Assembly: GCA_016720905.1 (NCBI GenBank)
Contig: JADKJT010000003.1
Span: 287,302-351,301, forward strand
Length of the DNA stretch: 64,000 bases
Direction: 5' to 3'
DNA from: Gemmatimonadaceae bacterium
GTDB taxonomy: Bacteria; Gemmatimonadota; Gemmatimonadetes; Gemmatimonadales; Gemmatimonadaceae
Shown: piece by piece, positions 1 to 9,540 of the stretch
Layout: every line of letters begins with the position of its first letter
Position numbering within the stretch: the first letter of the stretch is position 1
Position numbers and translations under genes: made by a program
Notes under the pieces: model-generated
Seen by the model: the letters and a program-made list of their open reading frames with translations, nothing else
What the model was told of the DNA's origin: nothing
Databases searched by the model: none

Positions 1-693
1 CAGGATGAAGGCTTCAATACCTTCATCAACACCTTCTCCGAGGGACGGCGCTATCCGGAGAAGGGGGACCAGATGGCGCGTGCGGCCGAGGAGCGGCGCA
101 TGGTGGAGCAGTTCATGGTCGGCGGCGCGGACAAGCCGGTGAACATGAATCCTGACCGCATCAATCCGCGTCTGCTGGGCGAGGCGTCGTATGTGAAGCC
201 CAGTGTCGGGCTGCAGCTGCTGCGACAGGAAATCATGGGCCCGCAGGCGTTCGATGATGCCTTTCGTACCTACATTCGTCGCTGGGCGTACAAGCATCCC
301 ACACCTGGCGACTTCTTCCGCACCATGGAAGATGTGGGTGGACGACGGCTGGACTGGTTCTGGCGCGAATGGTTTGTCGAGAACTCACGATTTGACCAGA
401 GCATCGACTCGGTCATCGTGAAGAAAGACGGGGACACCACGCGGGTCGCGGTGCTGTTCGGCAATCGCGAGCGTGGCGTCTTGCCCGTGCGTGCGCGCTT
501 CAGCTTTGCCGATGGAACGAGCGAGGAGTTCATCTACCCCGCCGAAGTGTGGAGCACCGACAGTCGCCACTACGCACGCCAGTATGCGTTTCCCAACAAG
601 ACGCTCATCCGCATCGAGCTTGACCCGGAGCAGCGGCTGCTCGACATCGATCGCGCGAACAATACGTGGGGAACGCCGCCCATCCGGCCCTGA
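1..693 (+). CDS. M1-family metallopeptidase, C-terminal part (5' truncated by window edge)
   Basis: The reading frame is open from base 1 and ends at TGA 691-693, so this is the 3' part of a longer gene. The second and third visible codons give Asp-Glu in DEGFNTFIN. In M1 (gluzincin) peptidases this is the helix carrying the third zinc ligand of HEXXH-x18-E, and the HEXXH itself would lie upstream of the window. A Tyr at visible residue 64, in SYVKPSVGLQLLR, sits where M1 enzymes have the transition-state tyrosine. The rest matches the helical and beta C-terminal region that closes the active site. The enzyme is probably a secreted or periplasmic zinc aminopeptidase. Family assignment is good; substrate is unknown. 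Confidence 0.85.
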   Translation, partial: QDEGFNTFINTFSEGRRYPEKGDQMARAAEERRMVEQFMVGGADKPVNMNPDRINPRLLGEASYVKPSVGLQLLRQEIMGPQAFDDAFRTYIRRWAYKHPTPGDFFRTMEDVGGRRLDWFWREWFVENSRFDQSIDSVIVKKDGDTTRVAVLFGNRERGVLPVRARFSFADGTSEEFIYPAEVWSTDSRHYARQYAFPNKTLIRIELDPEQRLLDIDRANNTWGTPPIRP

Positions 694-807
694 CCCGTGG
701 ATCGGGTCGCCGTCAGGGACAACACGCATTAGAATTTCCAGAAGCTGGCAGCGATCTCATCTGCTGCCAGCAATCATTCCCATCCGCTAAGGCGAACCGC
801 CCGCCCG

Positions 808-1368
808 GTGGCTCGCCACTTCAACTCCTCGACGCCTGTGCCGTCGCAGCCGACTCTTCGCCCATTTGACATCGCCGTGGCACTGCGTCTGCTTCTCGTC
901 CCCGAGGAGCGGTACGAGCCGCTGGCCGAAGCGCTGGTCACCAGCACCAGCGCGGTGCACCGATCGGTGGCACGTCTGCAGCTCTCCGGGCTGTGCAAGG
1001 CCTCCAGTCGTACCGTGACGCGTCCGTCGTTCCTGGAATTCCTGGTAAGTGGCGTACGGTTCGCATTTCCTGCCGTGCACGGTCCCGAACGCACAGGATT
1101 GGCGACGGCGTGGACGCACGAGGACGTTGCCCCCTTGTTTGCTGACGGTGAACGTCCTCGCAACCTGGTATGGGCCAGTGACCGGGGGACGATCCGCGGC
1201 GAATCGCTGGTGCCGTTGTTCCCCAACCTGCCCGCCGTGGCGGCTCGCGATGTGCGGCTGCACGAACTGCTGGCCATGGTTGATGTCCTGCGGGTCGGTA
1301 ACGCGCGCGAGCGTCGTGTGGTGAGCGACGTCCTGGGCCAGCGCCTGCTGTCGAGCGCGGCCGACTGA
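808..1368 (+). CDS. Winged-helix (MarR-like) DNA-binding protein, orphan
   Basis: This 186-residue protein starts at GTG 808; a later GTG at 838 is possible. Residues about 15-65 (FDIAVALRLLLVPEERYEPLAEAL then SAVHRSVARLQLSGL) read as a winged-helix core with a recognition helix, so DNA binding is likely. The C-terminal half is Pro/Ala rich and gives no recognisable ligand domain. The gene stands alone, 115 bases after the M1 peptidase and convergent with the persulfide dioxygenase gene, with only two bases between the stops. I do not recognise the family well enough to name a target. HTH proteins of this look are sometimes the antitoxin-like partner of a nucleotidyltransferase, but no partner gene is present here. 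Confidence 0.6.
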   Translation: MARHFNSSTPVPSQPTLRPFDIAVALRLLLVPEERYEPLAEALVTSTSAVHRSVARLQLSGLCKASSRTVTRPSFLEFLVSGVRFAFPAVHGPERTGLATAWTHEDVAPLFADGERPRNLVWASDRGTIRGESLVPLFPNLPAVAARDVRLHELLAMVDVLRVGNARERRVVSDVLGQRLLSSAAD

Positions 1369-1370
1369 CG

Positions 1371-2801
1371 TCAGGTGGTGGTCGGCCGGCGCGATTCGCG
1401 CCAGGCCAGATAGCCACCTTCGAGATTCACGACATCGTCACGCCCGAGCCGCTTGAGCAGACTGGCGGCAATGGCCGACCGCGCTCCCGACTGGCATTGC
1501 AGTACCAGCGTGGTGGAAGGAAGCGCGTGCCGTTGCGAAGCCAGTTGCCCCAGTGGCACATGCAGCGCGTGGGGCAAGTGTCCTTCCCGCCACTCGCTTT
1601 CGCCACGCACGTCAAGCACGGTGATCGCTTCGTCCGACCATGCTTCAAGCGATCGAACGTTCATCTGCGTCACGGTCCCTGCCTGGTGTCCCGCGTTCGT
1701 CCACGCGGCCACGGCTTCGTCGGCGTCGACCCACCCGACCACGCGGTCGAGCCCGATCAGGGCGAGGTCGTGCGCGGCGCTCACCGCCACTGGAGACACG
1801 CCTTCGCCAGCTGCCGACGGGGCCAGCAACACGATGTCGACGTCGTATGGCACGAGAGTGCCCGTATACGTGGAGAATGACCGTGAATAGGGCAGTGACA
1901 ATGACGACGGAATGTGGGCGGCGGCGAATGCCGCGGCCGGACGCAGGTCCAGCACCCAGGTCTGTGTCGCCAGAGTAACGATGTCAGTCGCCGCCAGGCG
2001 TGCTGGCGTCGTCATGCCGCCCAGCACGGGGGGACCCTCGCGATTGATCCGCTTCATCTCCGCGAAGTAGCCCGGTGGCTCTGGCTGTCCATCCAGTACG
2101 TTGACCACGAATTGCGCTTCGTCGGTTTCGGCAACGCCCCAGTTGGACCGCTTTTCGTACCCGACGGTGCTGGACGGCACGGCCCCCAACGCCTTTCCGC
2201 ACGCCGAACCCGCGCCGTGCGCCGGCCACACCTGCAGATGATCGGGAAGTGCGCGGAACCGCTCGAGCGAATGAAACAGGGTGTGCGCGCCGGCTTCCAT
2301 CGTGTTCGCAATGCCGGCCGCCCGCTCCAGCAGGTCCGGACGTCCCACGTCACCCACGAACACAAAGTCGCCGGTGAGAATCCCCATGGCGCCGGCCGCG
2401 CGTGGCGTATCGGTCACCACAAACGACAGGTGCTCGGGGGTGTGCCCAGGCGTGTGCAACACATCCAGCCGAATGTTCCCCACCATGATCGTATCGCCGT
2501 CACGCAACAGCGTGGCGCCGTCGCGTGCGGCAAACCGATACTGCCAGTCGGTCCCGCCTTCGGCCGAGAGAAACAGACGGGCGCCGCTCGCGGCCACCAA
2601 TTCGCGCGCCCCGGACACGAAATCCGCGTGAATGTGGGTCTCCGTCACATGCGAAATACGAAGACCTTCGGCGGATGCGACCTGCAGATAGGCCGCCACG
2701 TCGCGCAAAGGGTCGACGACGACCGCCTCACCGGTAGCCTGGCAGCCAATGAGATAACTGGCCTGCGCCAGCGGCTGGTCGTAGAACTGTCGAAAGAACA
2801 T
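1371..2801 (-). CDS. Persulfide dioxygenase-rhodanese fusion (MBL-fold plus two rhodanese domains)
   Basis: This 476-residue protein starts at ATG 2801 (MFFRQFYDQPLAQAS); the frame stays open upstream but homology begins here. Residues 1-240 form a metallo-beta-lactamase domain with THIHADF (HxHxD), HTPGHTPEH and GDFVFVGDVGRPDL, the ETHE1-like iron-binding pattern. Two rhodanese domains follow. The first (LDLRPAAAFAAAHIP) ends in LLAPS where the active-site Cys should be, so it looks catalytically dead. The second has LVLQCQSGARS with the Cys present. Fusions of this kind oxidise glutathione persulfide to sulfite and exchange sulfane sulfur with thiosulfate in the cytoplasm. It is divergent from the small membrane-protein gene at 2853, with 51 bases between the two starts. 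Confidence 0.9.
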   Translation of the reverse strand: MFFRQFYDQPLAQASYLIGCQATGEAVVVDPLRDVAAYLQVASAEGLRISHVTETHIHADFVSGARELVAASGARLFLSAEGGTDWQYRFAARDGATLLRDGDTIMVGNIRLDVLHTPGHTPEHLSFVVTDTPRAAGAMGILTGDFVFVGDVGRPDLLERAAGIANTMEAGAHTLFHSLERFRALPDHLQVWPAHGAGSACGKALGAVPSSTVGYEKRSNWGVAETDEAQFVVNVLDGQPEPPGYFAEMKRINREGPPVLGGMTTPARLAATDIVTLATQTWVLDLRPAAAFAAAHIPSSLSLPYSRSFSTYTGTLVPYDVDIVLLAPSAAGEGVSPVAVSAAHDLALIGLDRVVGWVDADEAVAAWTNAGHQAGTVTQMNVRSLEAWSDEAITVLDVRGESEWREGHLPHALHVPLGQLASQRHALPSTTLVLQCQSGARSAIAASLLKRLGRDDVVNLEGGYLAWRESRRPTTT

Positions 2802-2852
2802 GATCCCAATATGCCGGTGCCTCGACGCCTGTTCAATCGTCTCTGACTCAGG

Positions 2853-3284
2853 ATGCCCATCACCTCTGCGAAATCCACCAATCGCCCCTCTGCCGGGGAT
2901 GCGCGTGCGGCGCGTGATCGCCGCATTGTGAGCGGCCTGATCGGCGTCTTTGTCGTGGGGGCGCTGTGGCTGGCGTCGCTCAGCGTCGCCGACTCGTCGC
3001 GAAAGGCGCAGGCCAAGACCCAGATGGGGCAGACGTTCGCGGTGGTCCATCGTCGCCAGTCGGAATTCCGGAGTCTGACCGGGCGCTTTGCCACCTGGCC
3101 GGAGCTTCGTCAACGCGGGGCCACGCTGGGACCGCGCCAGACCGTGAACAGCTCCAATGCCGATGCCTCGCATTGGTTCATCTCCATTCGCGACCAGCAG
3201 GCCGGCGTCATCTGCGACCGCACCGGCGAATTGATGGACGAGGATCGCTTCGAGCGGACCCCGGTGTGTCGGGATGCCCCCTAG
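2853..3284 (+). CDS. Small single-pass membrane protein of unknown function
   Basis: This 143-residue protein starts at ATG 2853. It has a basic N-terminal tail (residues 1-25), one hydrophobic helix (about 28-47, GLIGVFVVGALWLASLSVA) and a 95-residue soluble domain that would lie outside the cytoplasm. The layout resembles pilin-like or pseudopilin-like proteins, and the C-terminal part has two Cys (VICDRT and VCRDAP) like the type IV pilin disulfide loop. However, there is no prepilin cleavage motif with Glu at +5. I do not recognise a family. It is transcribed divergently from the persulfide dioxygenase, and the TonB receptor follows 69 bases later on the same strand. Confidence 0.65.
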   Translation: MPITSAKSTNRPSAGDARAARDRRIVSGLIGVFVVGALWLASLSVADSSRKAQAKTQMGQTFAVVHRRQSEFRSLTGRFATWPELRQRGATLGPRQTVNSSNADASHWFISIRDQQAGVICDRTGELMDEDRFERTPVCRDAP

Positions 3285-3353
3285 CCGGGCACGATCCCGG
3301 TAAATCGCCCGGAAAGACTCGACATTCGATGCGCACGGCGACAGAGTCCACGC

Positions 3354-5501
3354 GTGTCGACATTCCCCATTCATCTGCGGCGCATCGCCGGGCTGGCGCT
3401 CGTTCCAGCGGTATCGGCTTTCGCGCAATCTCCCCCGCCCGCTGATTCGTCGGCGCGCACACTGCTTCGCGCCGTCACCGTCACCGTGTCGCGTGACGCG
3501 GCGCGCGCGCCCTTTGAACTGCCGTTCGCCACCACGCGCGTGGTGCCGGATGCCCAGCGCCCCGGCCAGCGTCGCGTGTCGATGTCCGATCTCTTGTTGG
3601 GCGTTCCAGGGGTGGTTGTCCAGGACCGCGCCAATCCGTCACAGGATCCGCGACTGGCCGTGCGTGGTTTTGGCGCGCGATCCGCATTCGGTGTGCGTGG
3701 TGTCCGCGTGATGCGCGACGGCATTCCGTTGTCGTTGCCCGACGGGCAGACCCCGGTGGACTGGCTGGAACTGGAAAGCGTGGGGAGCCTTGAGGTGGTT
3801 CGCGGCACGGCGGCCGCGCTGTATGGCAATGCGGCGGGCGGTGTGGTGGATTTTCGTTCCAAGGAACCGATGGCTGCGCCGTTGGGCGTCGACGTCCGAT
3901 GGTGGAACGGAGGCGGCTTGTCACGCACCACGGCCACGGTGTCCAGTGCCCAGCGTCGTGCGGAATCCGCCGACGCCCACGGCGTTCGTGATGTCGGTGG
4001 ATTGATGACCCTGACGCGCACCAGGGGTGACGGACCACGCCAATGGTCGCGACTGGACGCCACCAACGCGTTCGCGCGTGCCTTTGCCACGGTGGGGCAT
4101 TCGACCATCGAAGTGCAGGGCACTCGGTACGATGCGCCGCGCGCCGAGAACAGCGGTGCGCTGACCGCGGCGGAACTGGCACGCGATCCATCGCTGCCCG
4201 ACTCGCTGAACATCACCAAGCATTCGCGCAAGGCGGTCACGCAACAGCAACTGGCGGTGATTCTCACGCACGGCAATGCCCAGCGATCCATGAACGCATC
4301 GGTGTTTGCCGGGACGCGCGTGCTCGACAACCCGCTGCCCTTTGCGATTGTCGCCGTCGATCGCGCCGTCGCCGGCGCGTCGCTGCGCGCGACGGTGCGC
4401 GTGGCGCGCACACCCTGGCCGCTGCGGCTCACCGCCGGCGCCGATGCGCAACGGCAGGATGATTCGCGACTGAACTACGAAAACTGCGCCGATGTCGTCA
4501 CCGGCAACCCGACCACCAAATGTCCCCGCATTGGGTTCGAACGCGGTGCCGTGCGTCTGGACCAGCGCGAGGAGGTGCGTGGGCTGGGCGGCTATGCGCG
4601 GGCCGAAGTCGAAGCGCCCGGGCGGGTATTCGTGAGTGCCGCGGCGCGGCGCGACGCGGTGTCGTTTCACGTCACCGATCGGTTCATCACCGGCACCAAT
4701 CTCGACGACTCCGGCGAACACACGCTGTCGGCCACGACGCCGATGCTGGGCGTGGTCTGGCGCGCGCGACCCACGATGTCGCTGTTCAGCAATTGGACGG
4801 CAGCGTTTGAAACACCAACCATCACCGAACTCACCAATCAGGACAATGGCGCGGCCGGATTGAACACGCGGCTGGCCCCGCAGCGGACACGGACCATCGA
4901 GGCCGGCATGCAGGGATTGGTCGGCGGCCGACTGCGCGTTGATGTCGCTGCATTTCGGGCCATCGTGCAGGATGAACTGGTGCCATTTGACGTGCCCAAC
5001 CAGGCGGGGCGACGGGCGTTTCGCAACGCCGGGCGCACGTCGCGGGTAGGGTTCGAGTCGAGCCTGATAGCCGCATGGCCGCGCGTCGATCTTGGTGCGT
5101 CCTACACGCGTTCGCACTTTCGTTTCGATCGGTACGCGGTGGGTACCGCGAACTATGCCGGAAAGCCCATCCCGGGAATCCCCGGCCAGATGGCCCAGCT
5201 GTGGACGACCGCGCGGGCCCGCGGGTGGTTCGGCACCGTGGAATCCACCATGTCGTCCGCGATGACCGCCGACGATGCGGCGGCCATCACGTCAGCCGGC
5301 TATTCGGTGTGGTCACTGCGCGGTGGCTACGCGGGCCCCGCGCACTTCAATCGCCTCGGACTCGAACCGACGATTGGGGTCGACAATGTGTTTGATCGCA
5401 CCTTCACCACCAGCGTAGTGATCAACGCCACCCGCAGCCGGTATTTCGAACCCGGACTTAGGCGACGGGTGTTCGTTTCCATGCGCGTGACCGGTCGATA
5501 A
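3354..5501 (+). CDS. TonB-dependent outer-membrane receptor
   Basis: The protein has 715 residues and starts at GTG 3354. A signal peptide (RRIAGLALVPAVSAFAQ) is followed by a plug domain at about residues 45-170: SDLLLGVPGVVVQ, RGFGARSAFGVRGVRV, DGIPLSLPDGQT, and VVRGTAAALYGNAAGGVV. A 22-strand beta-barrel domain makes up the rest and contains FETPTITEL, EAGMQGLV and the late GVDNVFDR motif. The plug signature (GFGARSAFGVRG, DGQTP) is that of the FecA-like siderophore or ferric-chelate receptors. It would take up an iron complex or another large substrate using TonB energy. No transport partner genes are adjacent, so the substrate is not assigned. The stop is 13 bases from the convergent sppA. 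Confidence 0.93.
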   Translation: MSTFPIHLRRIAGLALVPAVSAFAQSPPPADSSARTLLRAVTVTVSRDAARAPFELPFATTRVVPDAQRPGQRRVSMSDLLLGVPGVVVQDRANPSQDPRLAVRGFGARSAFGVRGVRVMRDGIPLSLPDGQTPVDWLELESVGSLEVVRGTAAALYGNAAGGVVDFRSKEPMAAPLGVDVRWWNGGGLSRTTATVSSAQRRAESADAHGVRDVGGLMTLTRTRGDGPRQWSRLDATNAFARAFATVGHSTIEVQGTRYDAPRAENSGALTAAELARDPSLPDSLNITKHSRKAVTQQQLAVILTHGNAQRSMNASVFAGTRVLDNPLPFAIVAVDRAVAGASLRATVRVARTPWPLRLTAGADAQRQDDSRLNYENCADVVTGNPTTKCPRIGFERGAVRLDQREEVRGLGGYARAEVEAPGRVFVSAAARRDAVSFHVTDRFITGTNLDDSGEHTLSATTPMLGVVWRARPTMSLFSNWTAAFETPTITELTNQDNGAAGLNTRLAPQRTRTIEAGMQGLVGGRLRVDVAAFRAIVQDELVPFDVPNQAGRRAFRNAGRTSRVGFESSLIAAWPRVDLGASYTRSHFRFDRYAVGTANYAGKPIPGIPGQMAQLWTTARARGWFGTVESTMSSAMTADDAAAITSAGYSVWSLRGGYAGPAHFNRLGLEPTIGVDNVFDRTFTTSVVINATRSRYFEPGLRRRVFVSMRVTGR

Positions 5502-5513
5502 CGGCGGCCGACG

Positions 5514-7424
5514 CTAGCGAACGATCAGTACATACGGCATGCGCGCATACACGCCGCGCGGATCGTCGAAGCGCAAGAGGGCACTCATCTGCTCGAGTAC
5601 CTCCCGGCCCATCCGTTGGGCCGGTCCACGCCCGGAAAACAGGGCGTTGCCGACGGCCGCCACAGGCTGCGGATTACGCTCGAACATCTCCGTCAGCAAC
5701 TCGGCGGTGGTCTTGGTGCGCGGAAACTCCTTGATGTCGTAATCGCCGGTGATATTCGCCAACCCGGCAGCACTCTTGATCGCGACATCCAGGCCGCCGA
5801 TGGAATCCACCAGACCGATGCGCATGGCGTCGGTGCCCGACCACACACGGCCTTCCGCAATCGAACGCACCGAATCGGGCGATATCTTGCGGGCCGTGGC
5901 CACGCGATCGATGAACGCCGCGTACACGGCGTCGGTGCCGCGCTGCAAAATGGCCAACTCGGCCTCGGTACGCGGACGCGTCAGCGTAAAGATGTCCGCA
6001 TAGCGACCGGTCTTCACCGTGTCGAACGTGATGCCGTTCTTGGCGGCGATGCCCTTGAGGTTGGGCACCAGGGCAAAGACGCCAATGGAACCGGTGATCG
6101 TGTTGGGCTGCGCAAACACTCGCGTGGCCGCGGTGGAAATCCAGTAGCCGCCGTTGGTGGCCATGGTGCCCATCGACACGACGATCGGTTTCGTCCGACG
6201 AATCAACGCCAGTTCGCGCTGGATTTTCTCCGACGCAATGGCACTGCCGCCGGGGCTGTTGACGCGCAGCACGACGGCCTGCACCGAGGCGTCGGCGCGC
6301 AACCGCCGAAGTTCGCGGGCCATCCCGTCACCGCCGATGCTGCCGGGCGAACTTTGACCATCGACGATGTCACCCTCGGCATAGACAACGGCGACGCTCT
6401 GCTTCGCGCCAAACGTCCGCGCCCGCGCGGACGCAATCGGGGCGTAGTCCTCGAGCGCAACCTGCGGCAGCGTCGGCAGGTTGAGGAGCGTGGCGACGTC
6501 GGGCTTGCTGCCATCAGCCGTGGCCGGCGTCACCGCCACGCTGTCCGATCGGGGCGAGCCGGCCACTGTCTTGTTTCGCACACCGGCCAGTACCTCGAGG
6601 TCGGCCAGCACCTCATCGAAATAGGCCACGCGGTCCACCAACTGGGCCGACTTCGCATCGGCCGGCTGAATGATGCCTTGCGTATCGACCAACGTCTGCA
6701 ACGTCGTGGTGTCCACACCGCGACTGTCGGCAATACCACGCTTCACCTCGCTCCACATTTCGCCGAGATAGGCGCGCGTTTGCAGCCGGCTTTCGGGGCT
6801 CATGCTGGTGCGGGTGTAGGGCTCAACGGCGGCCTTGAATCGACCAACCCGACTCACCTGCACCCCGATGCCGTACTTCTCGAGCAATCCCGCGAAGAAC
6901 ACCTGCTCGGACGCCATGCCAGGGAGCAGCAACGCGCCGAACGGATCGAGTGTGATCACCGACGCCGCTGACGCCAGGTAGTAGTCGCGCGTGTCCGGGT
7001 TGACGAGGTAGGCATGCACCGGTTTCTTCGATTTGCGGAAGTCGCCGATGGCCGCGCGCAGCTCGCGCAGCGCCGCATATCCCGAGCCGTACCCGCTGGG
7101 ATTGATCGAGCCGCGGATCAGGACCGCGCTGATGTCGTCGTCGCCGGCCGCGGCGCGCAGTGACAGGATGGCGGCGCGCAGCGGCACCGTGTTCTTCCCG
7201 CCCGCCATGAGCGCGTCGTCGAGCACCGATCGATGTTCCGTGCCGGTCGGTGCATCCACCAACGTCTGGTCGAGATCGATGATGAGCACCGATCCGTGTC
7301 TGACGGTGACCGGCTTGCTGCCACCAGCCGCCGCGGCAATGCCAATGAGAAGAATGAACCCACCCACCACGCACAGCGCGATGGTGACGAGGTTGGCGGC
7401 AATGGCCGTGAAAAACGCCTTCAT
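5514..7424 (-). CDS. sppA: Signal peptide peptidase SppA, 67-kDa type
   Basis: The 636-residue protein starts at ATG 7424 with an N-terminal membrane anchor (residues 5-33). It is a tandem S49 peptidase of the long E. coli type. The N-terminal half supplies the general-base Lys (K197 in SRVGRFKAAVEP) and the C-terminal half supplies the nucleophile (S394 in VNSPGGSAIASEK), so the Ser/Lys dyad is intact. Other family marks are GGYWIS and GSIGVFA. A linker of about 55 residues (285-340) joins the halves. SppA degrades signal peptide remnants and membrane fragments on the periplasmic face of the inner membrane. It is divergent from the acyl-CoA dehydrogenase gene, with 186 bases between the starts. 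Confidence 0.95.
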   Translation of the reverse strand: MKAFFTAIAANLVTIALCVVGGFILLIGIAAAAGGSKPVTVRHGSVLIIDLDQTLVDAPTGTEHRSVLDDALMAGGKNTVPLRAAILSLRAAAGDDDISAVLIRGSINPSGYGSGYAALRELRAAIGDFRKSKKPVHAYLVNPDTRDYYLASAASVITLDPFGALLLPGMASEQVFFAGLLEKYGIGVQVSRVGRFKAAVEPYTRTSMSPESRLQTRAYLGEMWSEVKRGIADSRGVDTTTLQTLVDTQGIIQPADAKSAQLVDRVAYFDEVLADLEVLAGVRNKTVAGSPRSDSVAVTPATADGSKPDVATLLNLPTLPQVALEDYAPIASARARTFGAKQSVAVVYAEGDIVDGQSSPGSIGGDGMARELRRLRADASVQAVVLRVNSPGGSAIASEKIQRELALIRRTKPIVVSMGTMATNGGYWISTAATRVFAQPNTITGSIGVFALVPNLKGIAAKNGITFDTVKTGRYADIFTLTRPRTEAELAILQRGTDAVYAAFIDRVATARKISPDSVRSIAEGRVWSGTDAMRIGLVDSIGGLDVAIKSAAGLANITGDYDIKEFPRTKTTAELLTEMFERNPQPVAAVGNALFSGRGPAQRMGREVLEQMSALLRFDDPRGVYARMPYVLIVR

Positions 7425-7610
7425 GCGGGGCTCCGGGTATCCGTGCGTGTACTGCGGAATACGAAGGAGTCTAGCAGGAAGACCGCGTCCCGGCTGACGG
7501 GCAGGCCAAACATGACGCTACCGTCACAATCGGCGCTTGCCCGACGCCTGCGGACCCGCCAACTTTCCGGGACCCCATTCCCTTGTCCCTCGCCTCCGAG
7601 GACGTTGTCC

Positions 7611-9401
7611 ATGCCCGCGTACAAGGCTCCGCTCGACGATATCCGTTTTCTGCTGCACGACGTGCACAACGTGGCGCAGCTGTCGGCACTCCCCGGTTTC
7701 GAAGAGGCCACCCCCGACCTGATCGACGCGGTCTTGACCGAAGGGGCCGCCATCTGCGAACAGGTGTTGTTTCCGCTCAATCAGTCGGGGGACGCGGAAG
7801 GAGTGACGCTGGAGAACGGCGCGGTGCGGACACCATCCGGATTCAAGGAGGCGTACAGGCAGTACGCGTCATCCGGGTGGACGAGCGTGGTGGCCGACCC
7901 CGCGTTCGGCGGTCAGGGGCTCCCCGAGACGGTGGGCTTCGTGATGGAGGAAATGCTGTGCTCCTCCAACTTGTCGTTCAGCATGTATCCTGGACTCTCG
8001 CACGGCGCGTACAGCGCCATGATGAGTCACGGGTCGGAGGAGATCAAGCAGCGGTTTCTGCACAAGTTGGTGGATGGCACCTGGAGTGGCACTATGTGCC
8101 TCACCGAGGCGCACTCCGGCACCGACTTGGGCATCCTCACCACCAAAGCCGTCCCGGCCGGCGATGGGGCGTATCAGATCACGGGCTCGAAGATCTTCAT
8201 TTCGGCCGGCGAGCACGATCTGACCGAGAACATCCTCCACTTGGTGCTGGCGAAGCTGCCGGATGCGCCGGGCGGGACGAAAGGCATCTCGATGTTCCTT
8301 GTGCCCAAGTATCTCCCGACGGACGAAGGAACACCCGGCACGCCCAACGGTGTGACGTGCGGCGCCATCGAGCACAAGATGGGCATCAAGGCGTCGGCCA
8401 CCTGTGTGTTGAACTTCGACAACGCGACAGGATGGATGGTGGGCGAACCCCACAAGGGCATGAAGGCGATGTTCGTGATGATGAACGGCGCACGCCTGGC
8501 GGTGGGATTGCAGGGGCTGGGACTCGCCGAGGTGGCGTACCAGAACGCCTTGGCGTACGCCAAGGAGCGATTGCAGGGTCGGGCGCTGACCGGTCCGCAG
8601 AATCCGTCTGGTCCGGCCGACCCCATCATCGTGCATCCCGACGTGCGCAAGGGATTGCTGCGCGTGAAGGCGTTCAACGAGGGAATGCGCTCGCTCGCCT
8701 ACTGGATCGGTATCCGTATCGATCTCGAGCATCGTCATCCGGATGCCGCCGTCAAGCAGGAAGCGGCCGACATCGTGGCGCTGATGACGCCGGTCATCAA
8801 GGCGTTCCTCACCGACAAGGGCTTCGACAACACCAACATCGCGTTGCAGACGCTGGGTGGTCACGGATACATCAAGGAGTACGGGATCGAGCAGTATGTG
8901 CGCGATGCGCGGATCGGGCAGATCTACGAAGGCACCAATGCGGTGCAGGCATTGGATCTCGTGGGTCGCAAGCTGCCCATGGAGGGTGGGCGACTGGTGC
9001 GACGCTTTTTTGAAATCGTGAAGGCGGACATCGACGCGTCGTCGGCCGACCCGTCGATGGAAGAATTCGCGAAGCCGCTGGGCGCGTCGTTGTATCAGCT
9101 GCAGAAGGCCACGATGATGCTGGCTGAACGGGGCTTTGCCAACCCCGACGAAGCGGGTGCGGCCGCGACTGAATACCTGCACCTCATGGGCTACGTGGCG
9201 GTGGGATGGCAGTGGATGCGGATGGCCACGGTCGCCAAGGCCAAGCTCGCTGCCGGTTCCGGCGACGCGCGCTTCATGGAGGCCAAGATCAAGACCGCCC
9301 GGTTCTATATGGCGCGGTTGCTTCCCGAGGCCGCGACGCTGCTGGCCGCGATCCAGTCGGGGTGCGCGCCCATCATGGCGCTGGACGTCGAGCAGTTCTG
9401 A
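7611..9401 (+). CDS. Acyl-CoA dehydrogenase, long (about 600-residue) DmdC-like family
   Basis: ATG 7611 gives 596 residues. The N-terminus MPAYKAPLDDIRFLLHDV is the hallmark of the enlarged acyl-CoA dehydrogenases related to 3-methylmercaptopropionyl-CoA dehydrogenase, and it fixes the start even though the frame is open upstream. FAD and substrate motifs are MCLTEAHSGTDLG and ITGSKIFISAGEHD. The catalytic Glu is in IYEGTNAVQALDLVGRK, and an extra C-terminal helical domain extends to the end. It oxidises an acyl-CoA at C2-C3 and passes electrons to ETF. The chain specificity cannot be read from the sequence. It is a monocistronic unit with no beta-oxidation partners beside it. Confidence 0.93.
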   Translation: MPAYKAPLDDIRFLLHDVHNVAQLSALPGFEEATPDLIDAVLTEGAAICEQVLFPLNQSGDAEGVTLENGAVRTPSGFKEAYRQYASSGWTSVVADPAFGGQGLPETVGFVMEEMLCSSNLSFSMYPGLSHGAYSAMMSHGSEEIKQRFLHKLVDGTWSGTMCLTEAHSGTDLGILTTKAVPAGDGAYQITGSKIFISAGEHDLTENILHLVLAKLPDAPGGTKGISMFLVPKYLPTDEGTPGTPNGVTCGAIEHKMGIKASATCVLNFDNATGWMVGEPHKGMKAMFVMMNGARLAVGLQGLGLAEVAYQNALAYAKERLQGRALTGPQNPSGPADPIIVHPDVRKGLLRVKAFNEGMRSLAYWIGIRIDLEHRHPDAAVKQEAADIVALMTPVIKAFLTDKGFDNTNIALQTLGGHGYIKEYGIEQYVRDARIGQIYEGTNAVQALDLVGRKLPMEGGRLVRRFFEIVKADIDASSADPSMEEFAKPLGASLYQLQKATMMLAERGFANPDEAGAAATEYLHLMGYVAVGWQWMRMATVAKAKLAAGSGDARFMEAKIKTARFYMARLLPEAATLLAAIQSGCAPIMALDVEQF

Positions 9402-9540
9402 CGGAGCGTTTGACCGTGCATTGACGGGCCAAGCGGGTCAGGGTGTGACGGGGGTGCCGGGATTGTAACAGTGGGGTGTCCGGCACTCAACTCGGTGGGA
9501 CCACCTGCCGATAGACGAATACACACCTCTACCCCTTACC

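Noticed and set aside
4530..4545. GGTTCGAAC resembling a tRNA T-loop
   Set aside because: It is inside the TonB receptor coding sequence and no cloverleaf can be built around it.
3921..5117. 398-codon open frame on the - strand
   Set aside because: Antisense to the TonB receptor; low-complexity Arg/His/Gly composition without any motif.
5616..6971. 451-codon open frame on the + strand
   Set aside because: It lies wholly antisense to sppA, whose catalytic residues are intact. The frame is a by-product of GC-rich third positions and has a His/Arg/Gly-rich, family-less translation.
6950..7010. Possible loss of the SppA catalytic Lys at YYLASAAS
   Set aside because: The general base of the long SppA type is the Lys in the VGxxKxAVEP motif, which is present here as K197.
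7869..9182. 437-codon open frame on the - strand
   Set aside because: Antisense to the acyl-CoA dehydrogenase; no recognisable domain.
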